From contig NZ_JARXVH010000008.1 in NCBI RefSeq assembly GCF_029892565.1, forward strand, positions 62,001 through 126,000: a stretch of DNA of 64,000 nt, written 5' to 3'. Below, in pieces: positions 47,143 to 54,550 of this stretch. Made by a program: the position numbers and the translations under genes. Source of the DNA: Streptomyces pseudovenezuelae. Its GTDB lineage: Bacteria > Actinomycetota > Actinomycetes > Streptomycetales > Streptomycetaceae. A model generated the notes under the pieces. The model saw only the letters and a list, made by a program, of their open reading frames with translations, was not told the origin of the DNA and made no database searches. Within the stretch, counting starts at the first letter, position 1, and every line of letters starts with the position of its first letter.

Positions 47143-47562
47143 CTAGCTCGCCAGCGCCTCGCGAGCCGCGGTGCGGGCCGCCGTCGCGCGGGGGAAGCCG
47201 GCATAGCCGGCCGCGTGGTAGACGACCTCGGCGATCTCGTCCTCGGTCAGCCCGTTGGTCAGCGCGATCCGGACATGGGTCCTGAGTTCCGACTCGGCGC
47301 CGAGCGCGATCAGGATGCCCAGGGTGACCAGGCTGCGGTCGCGGTAGCTGAGGCCGTCCCGGGCCCAGATACCGCCCCATACGCTCGTCAGCCCGATCTC
47401 GACGAGGTCCTCGCCCAGCAGACCGTCCCGCAGATCGATGTCGCCCTCGGGGAACACGCCGGGCAGCGCCTGGCGCATGGCCTTCAGGCCCGCGGTCCGC
47501 AGATCGGACCCGGCCGTGGGTTCCGCGTCGCCCTCGGCGTTCGTGGCGTCCTTGGCAGTCAT
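47143..47562 (-). CDS. Carboxymuconolactone decarboxylase-family protein
   Basis: 139 residues. LPGVFPEGDIDLRDGLLGEDLVEIGLTSVWGGIWARDGLSYRDRSLVTLGILIALG and LRTHVRIALTNGLTEDEIAEVVYHAAGYAGFPRA match PF02627 in its CMD (not AhpD) form; there is no CxxC pair, so it is not a peroxidase-type member. It may act on a lactone or beta-keto acid intermediate. First gene of the leftward operon and divergent from the Baeyer-Villiger monooxygenase across a 237-bp operator region. Confidence 0.88.
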   Translation of the reverse strand: MTAKDATNAEGDAEPTAGSDLRTAGLKAMRQALPGVFPEGDIDLRDGLLGEDLVEIGLTSVWGGIWARDGLSYRDRSLVTLGILIALGAESELRTHVRIALTNGLTEDEIAEVVYHAAGYAGFPRATAARTAAREALAS

Positions 47563-47621
47563 ACACGGCTCCTGCTGTGCACGTGAGAAGGCGTCCTTCG
47601 CCTCGATCGAAAGTTAGATCA

Positions 47622-47641
47622 AACGGTCGGTACAATCAATG
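47622..47641 (+). promoter_or_regulatory. 20-bp promoter/operator element shared with 62227-62246
   Basis: AACGGTCGGTACAATCAATG is identical, base for base, to the minus strand at 62227-62246. The upstream bases TAGATCA here and TAGACCT there extend the likeness. TACAAT fits a -10 box 164 bp before the monooxygenase start, but no matching -35 is seen. It lies in the gap between the decarboxylase-family operon and the monooxygenase gene. Confidence 0.65.
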
Positions 47642-47732
47642 GCTGGAGCCGACCGGCACGCAAAACCTTCTCCACCGCACCCACCGACCCCATTGCCGGG
47701 GCCGACCCCCTCATCTACTCTCGACCTGAATA

Positions 47733-47750
47733 TTCGACCGACCGGTCGAA
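47733..47750. promoter_or_regulatory. Dyad containing the 12-mer ACCGACCGGTCG
   Basis: TTCGACCGACCGGTCGAA is a TTCGACC/GGTCGAA dyad, 50 bp before the monooxygenase start and 110 bp (centre to centre) from the 47622 element. The internal 12-mer at 47737-47748 recurs at 57773 and 62120. Confidence 0.6.
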
Positions 47751-47799
47751 CTACGAAAACCCGCGGGAGCATCACCGCCCCTGTCACCTTGGAGGGCAG

Positions 47800-49428
47800 A
47801 TGAGCGAATCGACGAAGGTGTCGAGCGCCCCGACCGACGTACTGGTCATCGGAGCCGGCGTCACCGGCATCTACCAGCTGTACCGGGCCCGCGAGGTCGG
47901 CTTCACCGTGAAGCTCATCGAAGCCGGCAGCAGTGTGGGCGGCACCTGGTACTGGAACCGCTACCCCGAGGCGCGCTTCGACTCGGAGAGCTACACCTAC
48001 GGCTACCTGTTCTCCCAGGAGCTGTGGGAGGAGTGGGAGTGGTCCGAGCGGTTCGCCGGCCAGCCGGAGATCGAGCGCTACTTCAACCACGTCGTCGACC
48101 GCTTCGACCTGCGCCGCCACATGGTGTTCGGCGCGAAGGTGACCTCGGCGGTCTTCGACGAGGCGTCCGGCACCTGGACGGTGACGACGGACGACGGCAC
48201 CGAGCGCCGCGCCCGCCATGTCGTCGCGGCGACCGGCATCCTCTCCGTGCCGTTCGTCCCGGACATCCCGGGCCGCGCCGACTTCCGCGGCGACCAGCAC
48301 CACACCGGCCGCTGGCCCAAGGAGCCCGTCGACTTCACCGGCAAGCGGGTGGCGCAGATCGGCACCGGCTCCAGCGGGGTGCAGATCGTGCCGGCCATCG
48401 CCGACGAGGTGGCGCGGCTGACGGTGTATCAGAAGGTCGCCGACTGGGCCACGCCGCTGAACAACGGCCCGATCACGCCCGAGGAACAGGCCGCCCTCAA
48501 GGCGGACTTCGAGTCGATCCGCGAGACGCTGAACACCTCCGCGAGCGGGTTCCTGCACCAGATCACCATGCGCTCGGGCCTCGACGACTCCCCCGAGCAG
48601 CGACAGGAGTTCTACGAACAGCGGTGGAACGGCCCCGGGTTCACCAAACTGTCCGAGCACTACTACGACATGACGACCAATCAGACGGTGAACGAGGAGT
48701 GGTGCGCGTTCATCGCCGGGAAGATCCGCGACATCGTCAAGGACCCGGACACCGCGCGGAAGCTGATCCCCAAGGACCACGGCTACGGCGGCCGCCGTCC
48801 GCCCTTCGTGACCGGCTACTTCGAAGCCTTCAACAAGCCGGCGGTCGAGCTGGTCGACGTCAACGAGACGCCGATCACCCGGATCACCGAGACCGGGATC
48901 GAGACGCCGGACGGATCGCGGGAGTTCGACATCATCATCTGGGCGACCGGCTACGACTTCGGCACCGGCGCCCTCAACCGGCTCGGCGTGCGCGGTCGTC
49001 AGGGCCTGGCGCTCAAGGACCACTGGGCCGAGGGTCCGTCCACCTACCTCGGGGTCGCCGTGGCCGGCTTCCCCAACTTCTTCTTCCCCGGCGGCCCGCA
49101 CGGCGCGCTGGGCAACAACCCGCGCTACGCCGGCGACCAGGTGGACTTCGTCACCGACGTGCTCGTCCACACCCGCGACCACGGCCACGACATCGTCGAG
49201 GTGACGGCCGGCGCCGAGCAGGAGTGGACGGACCTGGTCAACGACAGCGCCGCCCAGTCCTCCTTCCTGACGAGCAGTTACTTCTACGGGGCCAACATCC
49301 CCGGCAAGCCGATCCGGCAGCTGCTCAACCCGACCGGGCGGTGGAAGCTGCAGGAGCTGATCAAGGAGGCCGCCACCGGCGGCTACCAGACGTTCGCCTT
49401 CTCCAAGCCGGCGGACCCGGAAGCCTGA
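47800..49428 (+). CDS. Baeyer-Villiger monooxygenase (class B flavoprotein)
   Basis: 542 residues. FAD motif VLVIGAGVTGIYQLYRARE, GGTWYWNRYPEARFDSES (the RYPG-like region typical of cyclohexanone-type enzymes), the fingerprint FRGDQHHTGRWP (FxGxxxHxxxW), and the NADP motif QIGTGSSGVQIVPAIA. These enzymes insert oxygen beside a ketone to make esters or lactones. ATG 47800 is six bases after GGAGG. Divergent from the P450 operon, sharing a region with two operator-like elements; a 19-bp stem terminator follows. The substrate is likely the ketone made by the neighbouring P450 and SDR genes. Confidence 0.94.
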   Translation: MSESTKVSSAPTDVLVIGAGVTGIYQLYRAREVGFTVKLIEAGSSVGGTWYWNRYPEARFDSESYTYGYLFSQELWEEWEWSERFAGQPEIERYFNHVVDRFDLRRHMVFGAKVTSAVFDEASGTWTVTTDDGTERRARHVVAATGILSVPFVPDIPGRADFRGDQHHTGRWPKEPVDFTGKRVAQIGTGSSGVQIVPAIADEVARLTVYQKVADWATPLNNGPITPEEQAALKADFESIRETLNTSASGFLHQITMRSGLDDSPEQRQEFYEQRWNGPGFTKLSEHYYDMTTNQTVNEEWCAFIAGKIRDIVKDPDTARKLIPKDHGYGGRRPPFVTGYFEAFNKPAVELVDVNETPITRITETGIETPDGSREFDIIIWATGYDFGTGALNRLGVRGRQGLALKDHWAEGPSTYLGVAVAGFPNFFFPGGPHGALGNNPRYAGDQVDFVTDVLVHTRDHGHDIVEVTAGAEQEWTDLVNDSAAQSSFLTSSYFYGANIPGKPIRQLLNPTGRWKLQELIKEAATGGYQTFAFSKPADPEA

Positions 49429-49435
49429 CCACACG

Positions 49436-49476
49436 GGACGCCCGTGTCACCTGAGGATCAGGTGACACGGGCGTCC
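49436..49476. terminator. Bidirectional hairpin terminator, 19-bp perfect stem
   Basis: GGACGCCCGTGTCACCTGA pairs perfectly with its reverse complement at 49458-49476 around a 3-nt loop. It lies between the convergent ends of the monooxygenase and the first SnoaL gene. Confidence 0.9.
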
Positions 49477-49492
49477 GGGCTGTTCGGGGCCC

Positions 49493-49888
49493 CTACGGCA
49501 GGAAGGTCGTGACCCGCCTGCGGAACCGCCACCCACCGTCCGCACGGACCAGCGTGTCCTCGTAGGCCCCGACCAGCAGTGGGGCCCAGGCCGTCTCGCC
49601 ACGCACGAAGAAGACCAGGTTGCTGCTCGCCGTCACCTCGTCCCCGGGCGGCGAGGTGAGGACGGTGTTGCCCACGAGGTGCAGCTGCGGCCCCTGCGGT
49701 GCGAAGGCCTCGTAGGCCTTGCGGATCGCCTCTCGGCCCTCGAAGGTGCCTTGACCCGCGATCTCGGCGACGCCGTCCTCGGTGAACAGCTCGGAAATCA
49801 GGTCGATACGGCCCGAGTCGAGGGCATGGGCATAGGTGGCGATGGCGTTCTGCACGCCGGACAGGGCCGCTTCGGCGGATACGGTCAT
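49493..49888 (-). CDS. SnoaL-like NTF2-fold protein
   Basis: 131 residues. GVQNAIATYAHALDSGRIDLISELFTEDGVAEIAG, then GREAIRKAYEAF and HLVGNTVLTS, NLVFFVRGETAWAPLLVGAYEDTLVRADGGWRFRRRVTTF. This is the typical size and order of the fold. Members include polyketide cyclases, limonene epoxide hydrolase relatives and ketosteroid isomerases. It is paralogous to the next gene and lies 24 bp downstream of it in the same operon. An active site could not be identified with confidence. Confidence 0.85.
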   Translation of the reverse strand: MTVSAEAALSGVQNAIATYAHALDSGRIDLISELFTEDGVAEIAGQGTFEGREAIRKAYEAFAPQGPQLHLVGNTVLTSPPGDEVTASSNLVFFVRGETAWAPLLVGAYEDTLVRADGGWRFRRRVTTFLP

Positions 49889-49912
49889 CGTCGGTCTCCC
49901 TGGAGGTTGGAA

Positions 49913-50311
49913 TCAGGCCTGGTAGGTCGTGACGCGCCGCTGGATCAGCCAAGTGCCGTCGGTGTGCCGGAAGGTGTCCTCGTAGTGCCCGACGACCTGC
50001 ACCGCCCAGCCCGTGTCGCCACGCTGGAAGAAGACGACGTCACTCACGGCCGTCGCCCCGTCGTCGGTTGTGGGCGTGACGACCGTGTTGCCCACCAGGT
50101 GCTGTTGGGGCTGTGTCGGCGCCCACCCCTTGAACGCCTCGCGCAGCGCGTCGTGCCCCTCGATCGGATCGGTGCCGGGCAGTTCCAGCACCGCGTCGGG
50201 GGTGTACAGCGCGACGACGTCGTCCGTGCGGCCCGCGTCCTGGGCCTGGGTGTGCGCGCCGATCACGGCCCGCACACCCGTCGCGACCCAGGCCGCTGTG
50301 GAATCACTCAT
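49913..50311 (-). CDS. SnoaL-like NTF2-fold protein, paralogue of the neighbour
   Basis: 132 residues from ATG 50311, behind GGAGG. It shares with the downstream gene AHTQAQDAGRTDDVVALYTPDAVLELPG, HLVGNTVVTP, VVFFQRGDTGWAVQVVGHYEDTF and RRVTTY, so the two are a tandem pair, perhaps forming a heterodimer. Divergent from the cyclase-family gene at 50473, with a GACCGAGCGGTC palindrome between them. Likely handles a cyclic intermediate of the island. Confidence 0.85.
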   Translation of the reverse strand: MSDSTAAWVATGVRAVIGAHTQAQDAGRTDDVVALYTPDAVLELPGTDPIEGHDALREAFKGWAPTQPQQHLVGNTVVTPTTDDGATAVSDVVFFQRGDTGWAVQVVGHYEDTFRHTDGTWLIQRRVTTYQA

Positions 50312-50399
50312 TACGTCCTCCAGACTTGTTTCGACCACACAGTCTATTGCCCCTCTTGAGATTAAGGGAGAGGCTGCCCATCACAGCCTGAAAGATTTG

Positions 50400-50416
50400 T
50401 TGACCGAGCGGTCCAA
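50400..50416. promoter_or_regulatory. Palindromic operator-like site GACCG-AG-CGGTC
   Basis: TTGACCGAGCGGTCCAA lies in the divergent gap between the SnoaL pair and the cyclase-family gene, about 57 bp before the latter. The ACCG/CGGT arms are the same as those in the elements at 47737, 57773 and 62120. Confidence 0.55.
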
Positions 50417-50472
50417 TCTCAATAGCATGCTGACGGCTGTCAACGGGGACCGTCGCACGAGGAGGCAACATC

Positions 50473-51522
50473 GTGACCAAGCGTTGGAAGCAGCGTCCGC
50501 CCGGCTCGACCTGGGGCGACTTCGGCGAGGACGACGAGCTGGGCCGTATCAACCTGCTGACCCCAAAGAAGGTGCTCCAGGGGGTGCGTGAGGTCGAGCG
50601 CGGCATCGCCTTCAGCCTGAGCCTGCCGCTCGACTATCCGGGCGGAAGCTCGTTGAACCAGCGCCGGTACCCGCCGATCCTGCGGCCCACCGAGAACCTT
50701 GAGCACAAGCAGGACGTCTTCTACAACATCAAGGCGCGGGAGCACTTCTCGCCGCACCTCACGGACGTGTGGTCCGACGACGTGGTGACCCTGTGGCTCC
50801 AGTACTCGACGCAGTGGGACGCCCTCGCCCACCAGGGCCAGGAGTTCGACGCCGACGGTGACGGGGTCGACGAGGCCGTCTACTACAACGGGTACCGGGC
50901 CGACACCGACATCGTCGGACCGCAGGAGGACGCCAAGGGGGACGGCAGCGGCAGCCTCGGCTTCGCGCGGCACCTCGGCCTGGAGCACATGGCGGAGCAC
51001 GGGGTACAGGGCCGGGGCGTCCTGATCGACCTGGCCCACCACCTGGGCACCACCTGGCAGGCGGTCAACCTGAAGACTCTCCAGGAGATCATGGCCGCGG
51101 ACAGCATCGTCGTCGAACCCGGCGACATGCTCCTCCTGCACACCGGTTTCGACACCGCCGTGATGGCCTGGGGCAAGAACCCGGACCCCGTGGGGATCCA
51201 CACCACGGCCTCCTACCTCGACGCCTACGACCCGGCGTTGCTGGAGTGGATCGCCGACTCGCAGATCTCGGCACTGATCGCGGACAACTACGCGGTCGAG
51301 GGCGTCGGAGTGGGGCCCGAGGACAACACCCCGCACTCGCTGCTCCCGATCCACAACCTCTGTCTCTTCAAACTCGGCGTCCCGCTCGGCGAGCTGTGGT
51401 ACCTGGAGAAGCTGGCCGCCTGGCTGCGCGAGCACCACCGCAGCCGCTTCCTGCTCACCGCTCCCCCGCTGAACCTCCCGGGCACGCAGGGCAGCCCGCT
51501 GACACCGGTCGCGACCGTCTGA
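50473..51522 (+). CDS. Cyclase-family (kynurenine formamidase-like) metal-dependent hydrolase
   Basis: 349 residues from GTG 50473 behind GGAGG. WGDFGEDDELGRINLLTPKKVLQGVREVERGIAFSLSLPLD starts PF04199, QYSTQWDALAHQGQEF covers the usual HGTHxDAPxH metal site (here with the pattern QWDALAH), and VLIDLAHHLG, MLLLHTGFDT and IADNYAVEGVG follow. Members hydrolyse amides or lactones or act as ring-closing enzymes. A lactone hydrolase role after the Baeyer-Villiger step is plausible from context only. A terminator follows at 51544. Confidence 0.85.
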   Translation: MTKRWKQRPPGSTWGDFGEDDELGRINLLTPKKVLQGVREVERGIAFSLSLPLDYPGGSSLNQRRYPPILRPTENLEHKQDVFYNIKAREHFSPHLTDVWSDDVVTLWLQYSTQWDALAHQGQEFDADGDGVDEAVYYNGYRADTDIVGPQEDAKGDGSGSLGFARHLGLEHMAEHGVQGRGVLIDLAHHLGTTWQAVNLKTLQEIMAADSIVVEPGDMLLLHTGFDTAVMAWGKNPDPVGIHTTASYLDAYDPALLEWIADSQISALIADNYAVEGVGVGPEDNTPHSLLPIHNLCLFKLGVPLGELWYLEKLAAWLREHHRSRFLLTAPPLNLPGTQGSPLTPVATV

Positions 51523-51543
51523 CGGTTCCACGAGGCGACACGA

Positions 51544-51576
51544 CGGAGGGCCCCGGGATCACCCCGGGGCCCTCCG
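51544..51576. terminator. Bidirectional hairpin terminator, 14-bp stem
   Basis: CGGAGGGCCCCGGG pairs with CCCGGGGCCCTCCG around ATCAC, between the convergent cyclase-family and E1 genes. Confidence 0.85.
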
Positions 51577-51586
51577 CGTACGTGTC

Positions 51587-53590
51587 TCAGACGGCCGCGA
51601 TCCGCCGCACCGTCTCGGCGATCGTGTCCCGGGAGGGCAGCCACAGCCGCTCCAGCGACGGCGCGTACGGGGCCGGGACCGAGGGCGGGGCGACGCGGGT
51701 GACCGGGGCGTCGAGGTGCCAGAAGCCCTCGTCGACGGCGAGAGCGGACAGTTCCGCGCCGACGCCGAAGTCGCGTACGGCCTCATGCGCGATGACCAGG
51801 CGGTTGGTCTTGGCGAGGGAGGCGAGGACGGTCTCGCGGTCCAGCGGGGCGATGGTGCGCAGGTCGACCACCTCGACGCTGACGCCTTCGCCGGCGAGGA
51901 GTTCGGCGGCGGCGAGGCAGTCCTGGACCATGCGTGACCAGGAGACCAGGGTGATGTCGGTGCCCTCGCGGACCACCTTCGCGCGGCCCAGCGGAACGAG
52001 GTGGTCGGCCGGCGGGCGGGGGGCCTTGAGGCCGTACTGGAGGCGGTTCTCGACGAAGACGACCGGGTTGGGGTCCTGGATGGCGGCGCGCAGCAGGCCG
52101 TAGGTGTCGGCCGGGTTGGAGGGCATGACCACGGTCAGCCCGGGGATGTGGGCCAGCAGTGCCTCCAGGCTCTGGGAGTGCTGACTGCCGGAGGAGCGGC
52201 CCGCGCCGAACTGGGTGCGCACGACGAGGGGCAGCGAGGCCCGGCCGCCGGTCATGAAGCGAAGCTTGGCCGCCTGGTTGAGCAGCATGTCGAGGCAGAC
52301 GCCGATGAAGTCCATGTACATGATCTCGACCACCGGCTTCATGCCGGCCATGGCCGCCCCGACCGCTGTACCGAGGATCGCGCTCTCGCTGATCGGGGTG
52401 TCGCGGACCCGGCCGGGGAAGGCCTGCGCGAGGCCGCGGGTGAGGCCGAATACGTTGCCGCCCGCGCCGACGTCGATGCCCGCGACGAAGACGGTCGGGT
52501 CCGCCGTCAACTCGTGCTCCAGGGCGAGGCGTACGGCGTCCATGGTGCGGAAGACCTCCCCGTCGGCCGGGGCGGGCTCGGGCACGGCCGCGCGCGGGGC
52601 CGAGACGAAGTCGTACAGCGTCTCCGGGGCGGGCTCGGGAAGGGCGCGCGCCCACTGGACCGCCGCCTCGATCTCCTTGTCGATCTCCTCGTCGACGGCG
52701 TCGGCGAGGGCGGTGGGCACACCCGCGTCCGCGAGGTGGCGGCGGGCGAGGAGCAGGGGGTCGCGTTCCTTGGCCCCGGCGACCTCCTCGGGGGTGCGGT
52801 AGCGCTCGGGGTCGCCCTCGTAGTGGCCGTGCCAGCGGTAGGTCTCGGCCTCCAGCAGGACCGGGCCGCCGCCCCTGCGCAGGCGTTCCACCACGTCCGT
52901 CATCATTCCGGCGACGGCCAGGACGTCGTTGCCGTCGACGTGCGCGTAGCCGATGCCGTATCCGGCGGCGCGGGCGGAGAGCGGGGCGCGGTGCTGTTCG
53001 GAGGCGGGCGAGAACTCCGAGTAGTGGTTGTTCTCGCAGAGGAAGACGACGGGCAGGTCCCATACGGCGGCCAGGTTGACGGCCTCGTGGAACATTCCCT
53101 GGGCGACCGCGCCGTCGCCGAAGAACGCGACGACGACGTCGCCCGCCCCGCGCAGCTTGGCGGCGGTGGCCACCCCGGCGGCTATCGGCAGCCCCGCGCC
53201 GACGATGCCGTTGGCGCCGTAGATGCCGAGGCCCGGGTCGGCGATGTGCATGGAGCCGCCGCGGCCGTGGCAGGTGCCCGCCTCCCGGCCCATCAGCTCG
53301 GCCATCATCGGCGCCGGGTCCAGGCCCTTGGCCAGGACGTGGCCGTGGCCGCGGTGGGTGGAGGTGATGCCGTCGCGTTCGCCCAGCGGCCAGCAGGCGC
53401 CCACGGCGGTGGCCTCCTGGCCGATCGACAGATGGAGGAAGCCGGGGATCTCCGTCGCCTTGTACAGCTCGGACGCCCGCTCCTCGAAGCGGCGGATCCG
53501 GCGCATCCGCCGGTACATTTCCAGGAGTTGGTCCGCGTGGGCGGATCGGGTCCCGACGCCCGCGTCGGTGGACTGCGGTGCCTGAGTCAT
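51587..53590 (-). CDS. Fused E1 alpha-beta thiamine-diphosphate dehydrogenase component
   Basis: 667 residues. Residues 1-325 are E1-alpha (FLHLSIGQEATAVGACWPLGERD, STHRGHGHVLAKG, and the ThDP site GDGAVAQGMFHEAVNLAAVWDLPVVFLCENN). Residues 345-667 are E1-beta (DAVRLALEHELTADPTVFVAGIDV, GTAVGAAMAGMKPVVEIMYMDFIG, SQSLEALLAHIPGLTVVMPS). It decarboxylates a 2-oxoacid or acetoin; the usual E2 and E3 genes are absent nearby, so it must borrow them. The promoter carries a 21-bp element shared with the acyl-CoA ligase promoter. Leftward, divergent from the TetR gene. Confidence 0.92.
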   Translation of the reverse strand: MTQAPQSTDAGVGTRSAHADQLLEMYRRMRRIRRFEERASELYKATEIPGFLHLSIGQEATAVGACWPLGERDGITSTHRGHGHVLAKGLDPAPMMAELMGREAGTCHGRGGSMHIADPGLGIYGANGIVGAGLPIAAGVATAAKLRGAGDVVVAFFGDGAVAQGMFHEAVNLAAVWDLPVVFLCENNHYSEFSPASEQHRAPLSARAAGYGIGYAHVDGNDVLAVAGMMTDVVERLRRGGGPVLLEAETYRWHGHYEGDPERYRTPEEVAGAKERDPLLLARRHLADAGVPTALADAVDEEIDKEIEAAVQWARALPEPAPETLYDFVSAPRAAVPEPAPADGEVFRTMDAVRLALEHELTADPTVFVAGIDVGAGGNVFGLTRGLAQAFPGRVRDTPISESAILGTAVGAAMAGMKPVVEIMYMDFIGVCLDMLLNQAAKLRFMTGGRASLPLVVRTQFGAGRSSGSQHSQSLEALLAHIPGLTVVMPSNPADTYGLLRAAIQDPNPVVFVENRLQYGLKAPRPPADHLVPLGRAKVVREGTDITLVSWSRMVQDCLAAAELLAGEGVSVEVVDLRTIAPLDRETVLASLAKTNRLVIAHEAVRDFGVGAELSALAVDEGFWHLDAPVTRVAPPSVPAPYAPSLERLWLPSRDTIAETVRRIAAV

Positions 53591-53646
53591 GCGCGTCCTC
53601 GCAATGTTCGCGCCAAGGGCGCTGCCCCGCGCCGTCTGGCTCGCCT

Positions 53647-53667
53647 TTTAATGTACCGTCTGGTCTA
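53647..53667 (-). promoter_or_regulatory. Operator/promoter element of the E1 gene, shared with 57737-57757
   Basis: On the minus strand this reads TAGACCA-GAC-GGTACATTAAA, 57 bp before the E1 start. It matches the element at 57737 in 17 of 21 positions, with the same orientation and almost the same distance to a start. TACATT may be a -10 box. Confidence 0.6.
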
Positions 53668-53784
53668 GCAAACAGAAGTGACGACGTCCCGGGGTCCGCT
53701 GTCCCCCCGGGCGCCCCCGCGGCGCCCGGTGCGGTTCCTGGGTTGGGTCGGTTCGACACGTCGTCTCGTCAGGGGAGAGATGCG

Positions 53785-54492
53785 ATGCCACGACCGCCGG
53801 GTCATGGACCGGACTTCGAGGTCCGCCGCCAGAAGATCATCGATACGGCCGCCGAGCTGTTCGCCCGCCAGGGCTACGCGGCGACGTCCGTCAACGACCT
53901 GGGCCGTGCGGTGGGGCTCGCCAAGGGAGCGCTGTACTACTACATCGGCTCCAAGGAGAACCTGCTGATCGAGATCCAGGGGCGGGTGATGAGCCCGCTG
54001 CTCTCCCGCACCCGGCAGATCGCCGGCCTCGACACGGATCCGCTGCTCAGACTGCGGCTGCTGTCCGAGTCGCTGCTGACGATCATCTTCCACCGCCTCG
54101 ACCACATCTGGGTCTACGAGCACGACTACCGCAGCCTCACCGGTCCGGAGCTGCAGACCCTGCTGGGCCAGCGCTCGGAGTTCGAGCAGCTGATCACCGG
54201 CCTGCTGACGGAGGCCGCGGAGCAGGGCAGCCTCCGGGTGGCCGAACCGCGCCTGGCGACCCTGCAGTTCCTCAATCTGCACAACCACACCTACCAGTGG
54301 GTGAAGCCGGGCGGCAGGTGGGATCCGGCGTACCTGTCCCGCGAGTACTGCGCGACCCTGTTCCGCGGCTTCGGCGCGGCCGACGCCGACCTGGCGGAGA
54401 CCGAGGAGCGGGCGACGGCGTTCAAGCGCGACCGCGCGGAGCTGCCGCTCGACCCCGAGGCGGTCTGGGAGCCGGCCCCGGTCGGGCGCTGA
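53785..54492 (+). CDS. TetR-family regulator, candidate regulator of the catabolic island
   Basis: 235 residues from ATG 53785 behind GGGGAG. HTH FEVRRQKIIDTAAELFARQGYAATSVNDLGRAVGLAKGALYYYIGSKENLL (about residues 10-60). The C-terminal domain (LNLHNHTYQWVKPGGRWDPAYLSREYCATLFRGF) is like TetR_C_24/KstR2-type regulators of CoA-thioester catabolism. It is the only regulator between 40 and 64 kb, and the divergent region with the E1 gene contains one of the repeated elements. Binding an acyl-CoA intermediate is plausible but not shown. Confidence 0.88.
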   Translation: MPRPPGHGPDFEVRRQKIIDTAAELFARQGYAATSVNDLGRAVGLAKGALYYYIGSKENLLIEIQGRVMSPLLSRTRQIAGLDTDPLLRLRLLSESLLTIIFHRLDHIWVYEHDYRSLTGPELQTLLGQRSEFEQLITGLLTEAAEQGSLRVAEPRLATLQFLNLHNHTYQWVKPGGRWDPAYLSREYCATLFRGFGAADADLAETEERATAFKRDRAELPLDPEAVWEPAPVGR

Positions 54493-54550
54493 TCCCGTCC
54501 CGCGGTGCGCTCCCGCGCACCGCGGGCCGCGGCCGTACGCCGGGGCCGGC

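Noticed and set aside
47608-47636. A firm sigma-70 type promoter at the 20-bp element
   Set aside because: TACAAT resembles a -10 box but no -35 box lies at 16-18 bp; it is reported only as an operator/promoter element.
53578-53784. Upstream extension of the TetR gene at 53785
   Set aside because: It would run through the operator element and the E1 promoter; ATG 53785 has GGGGAG.
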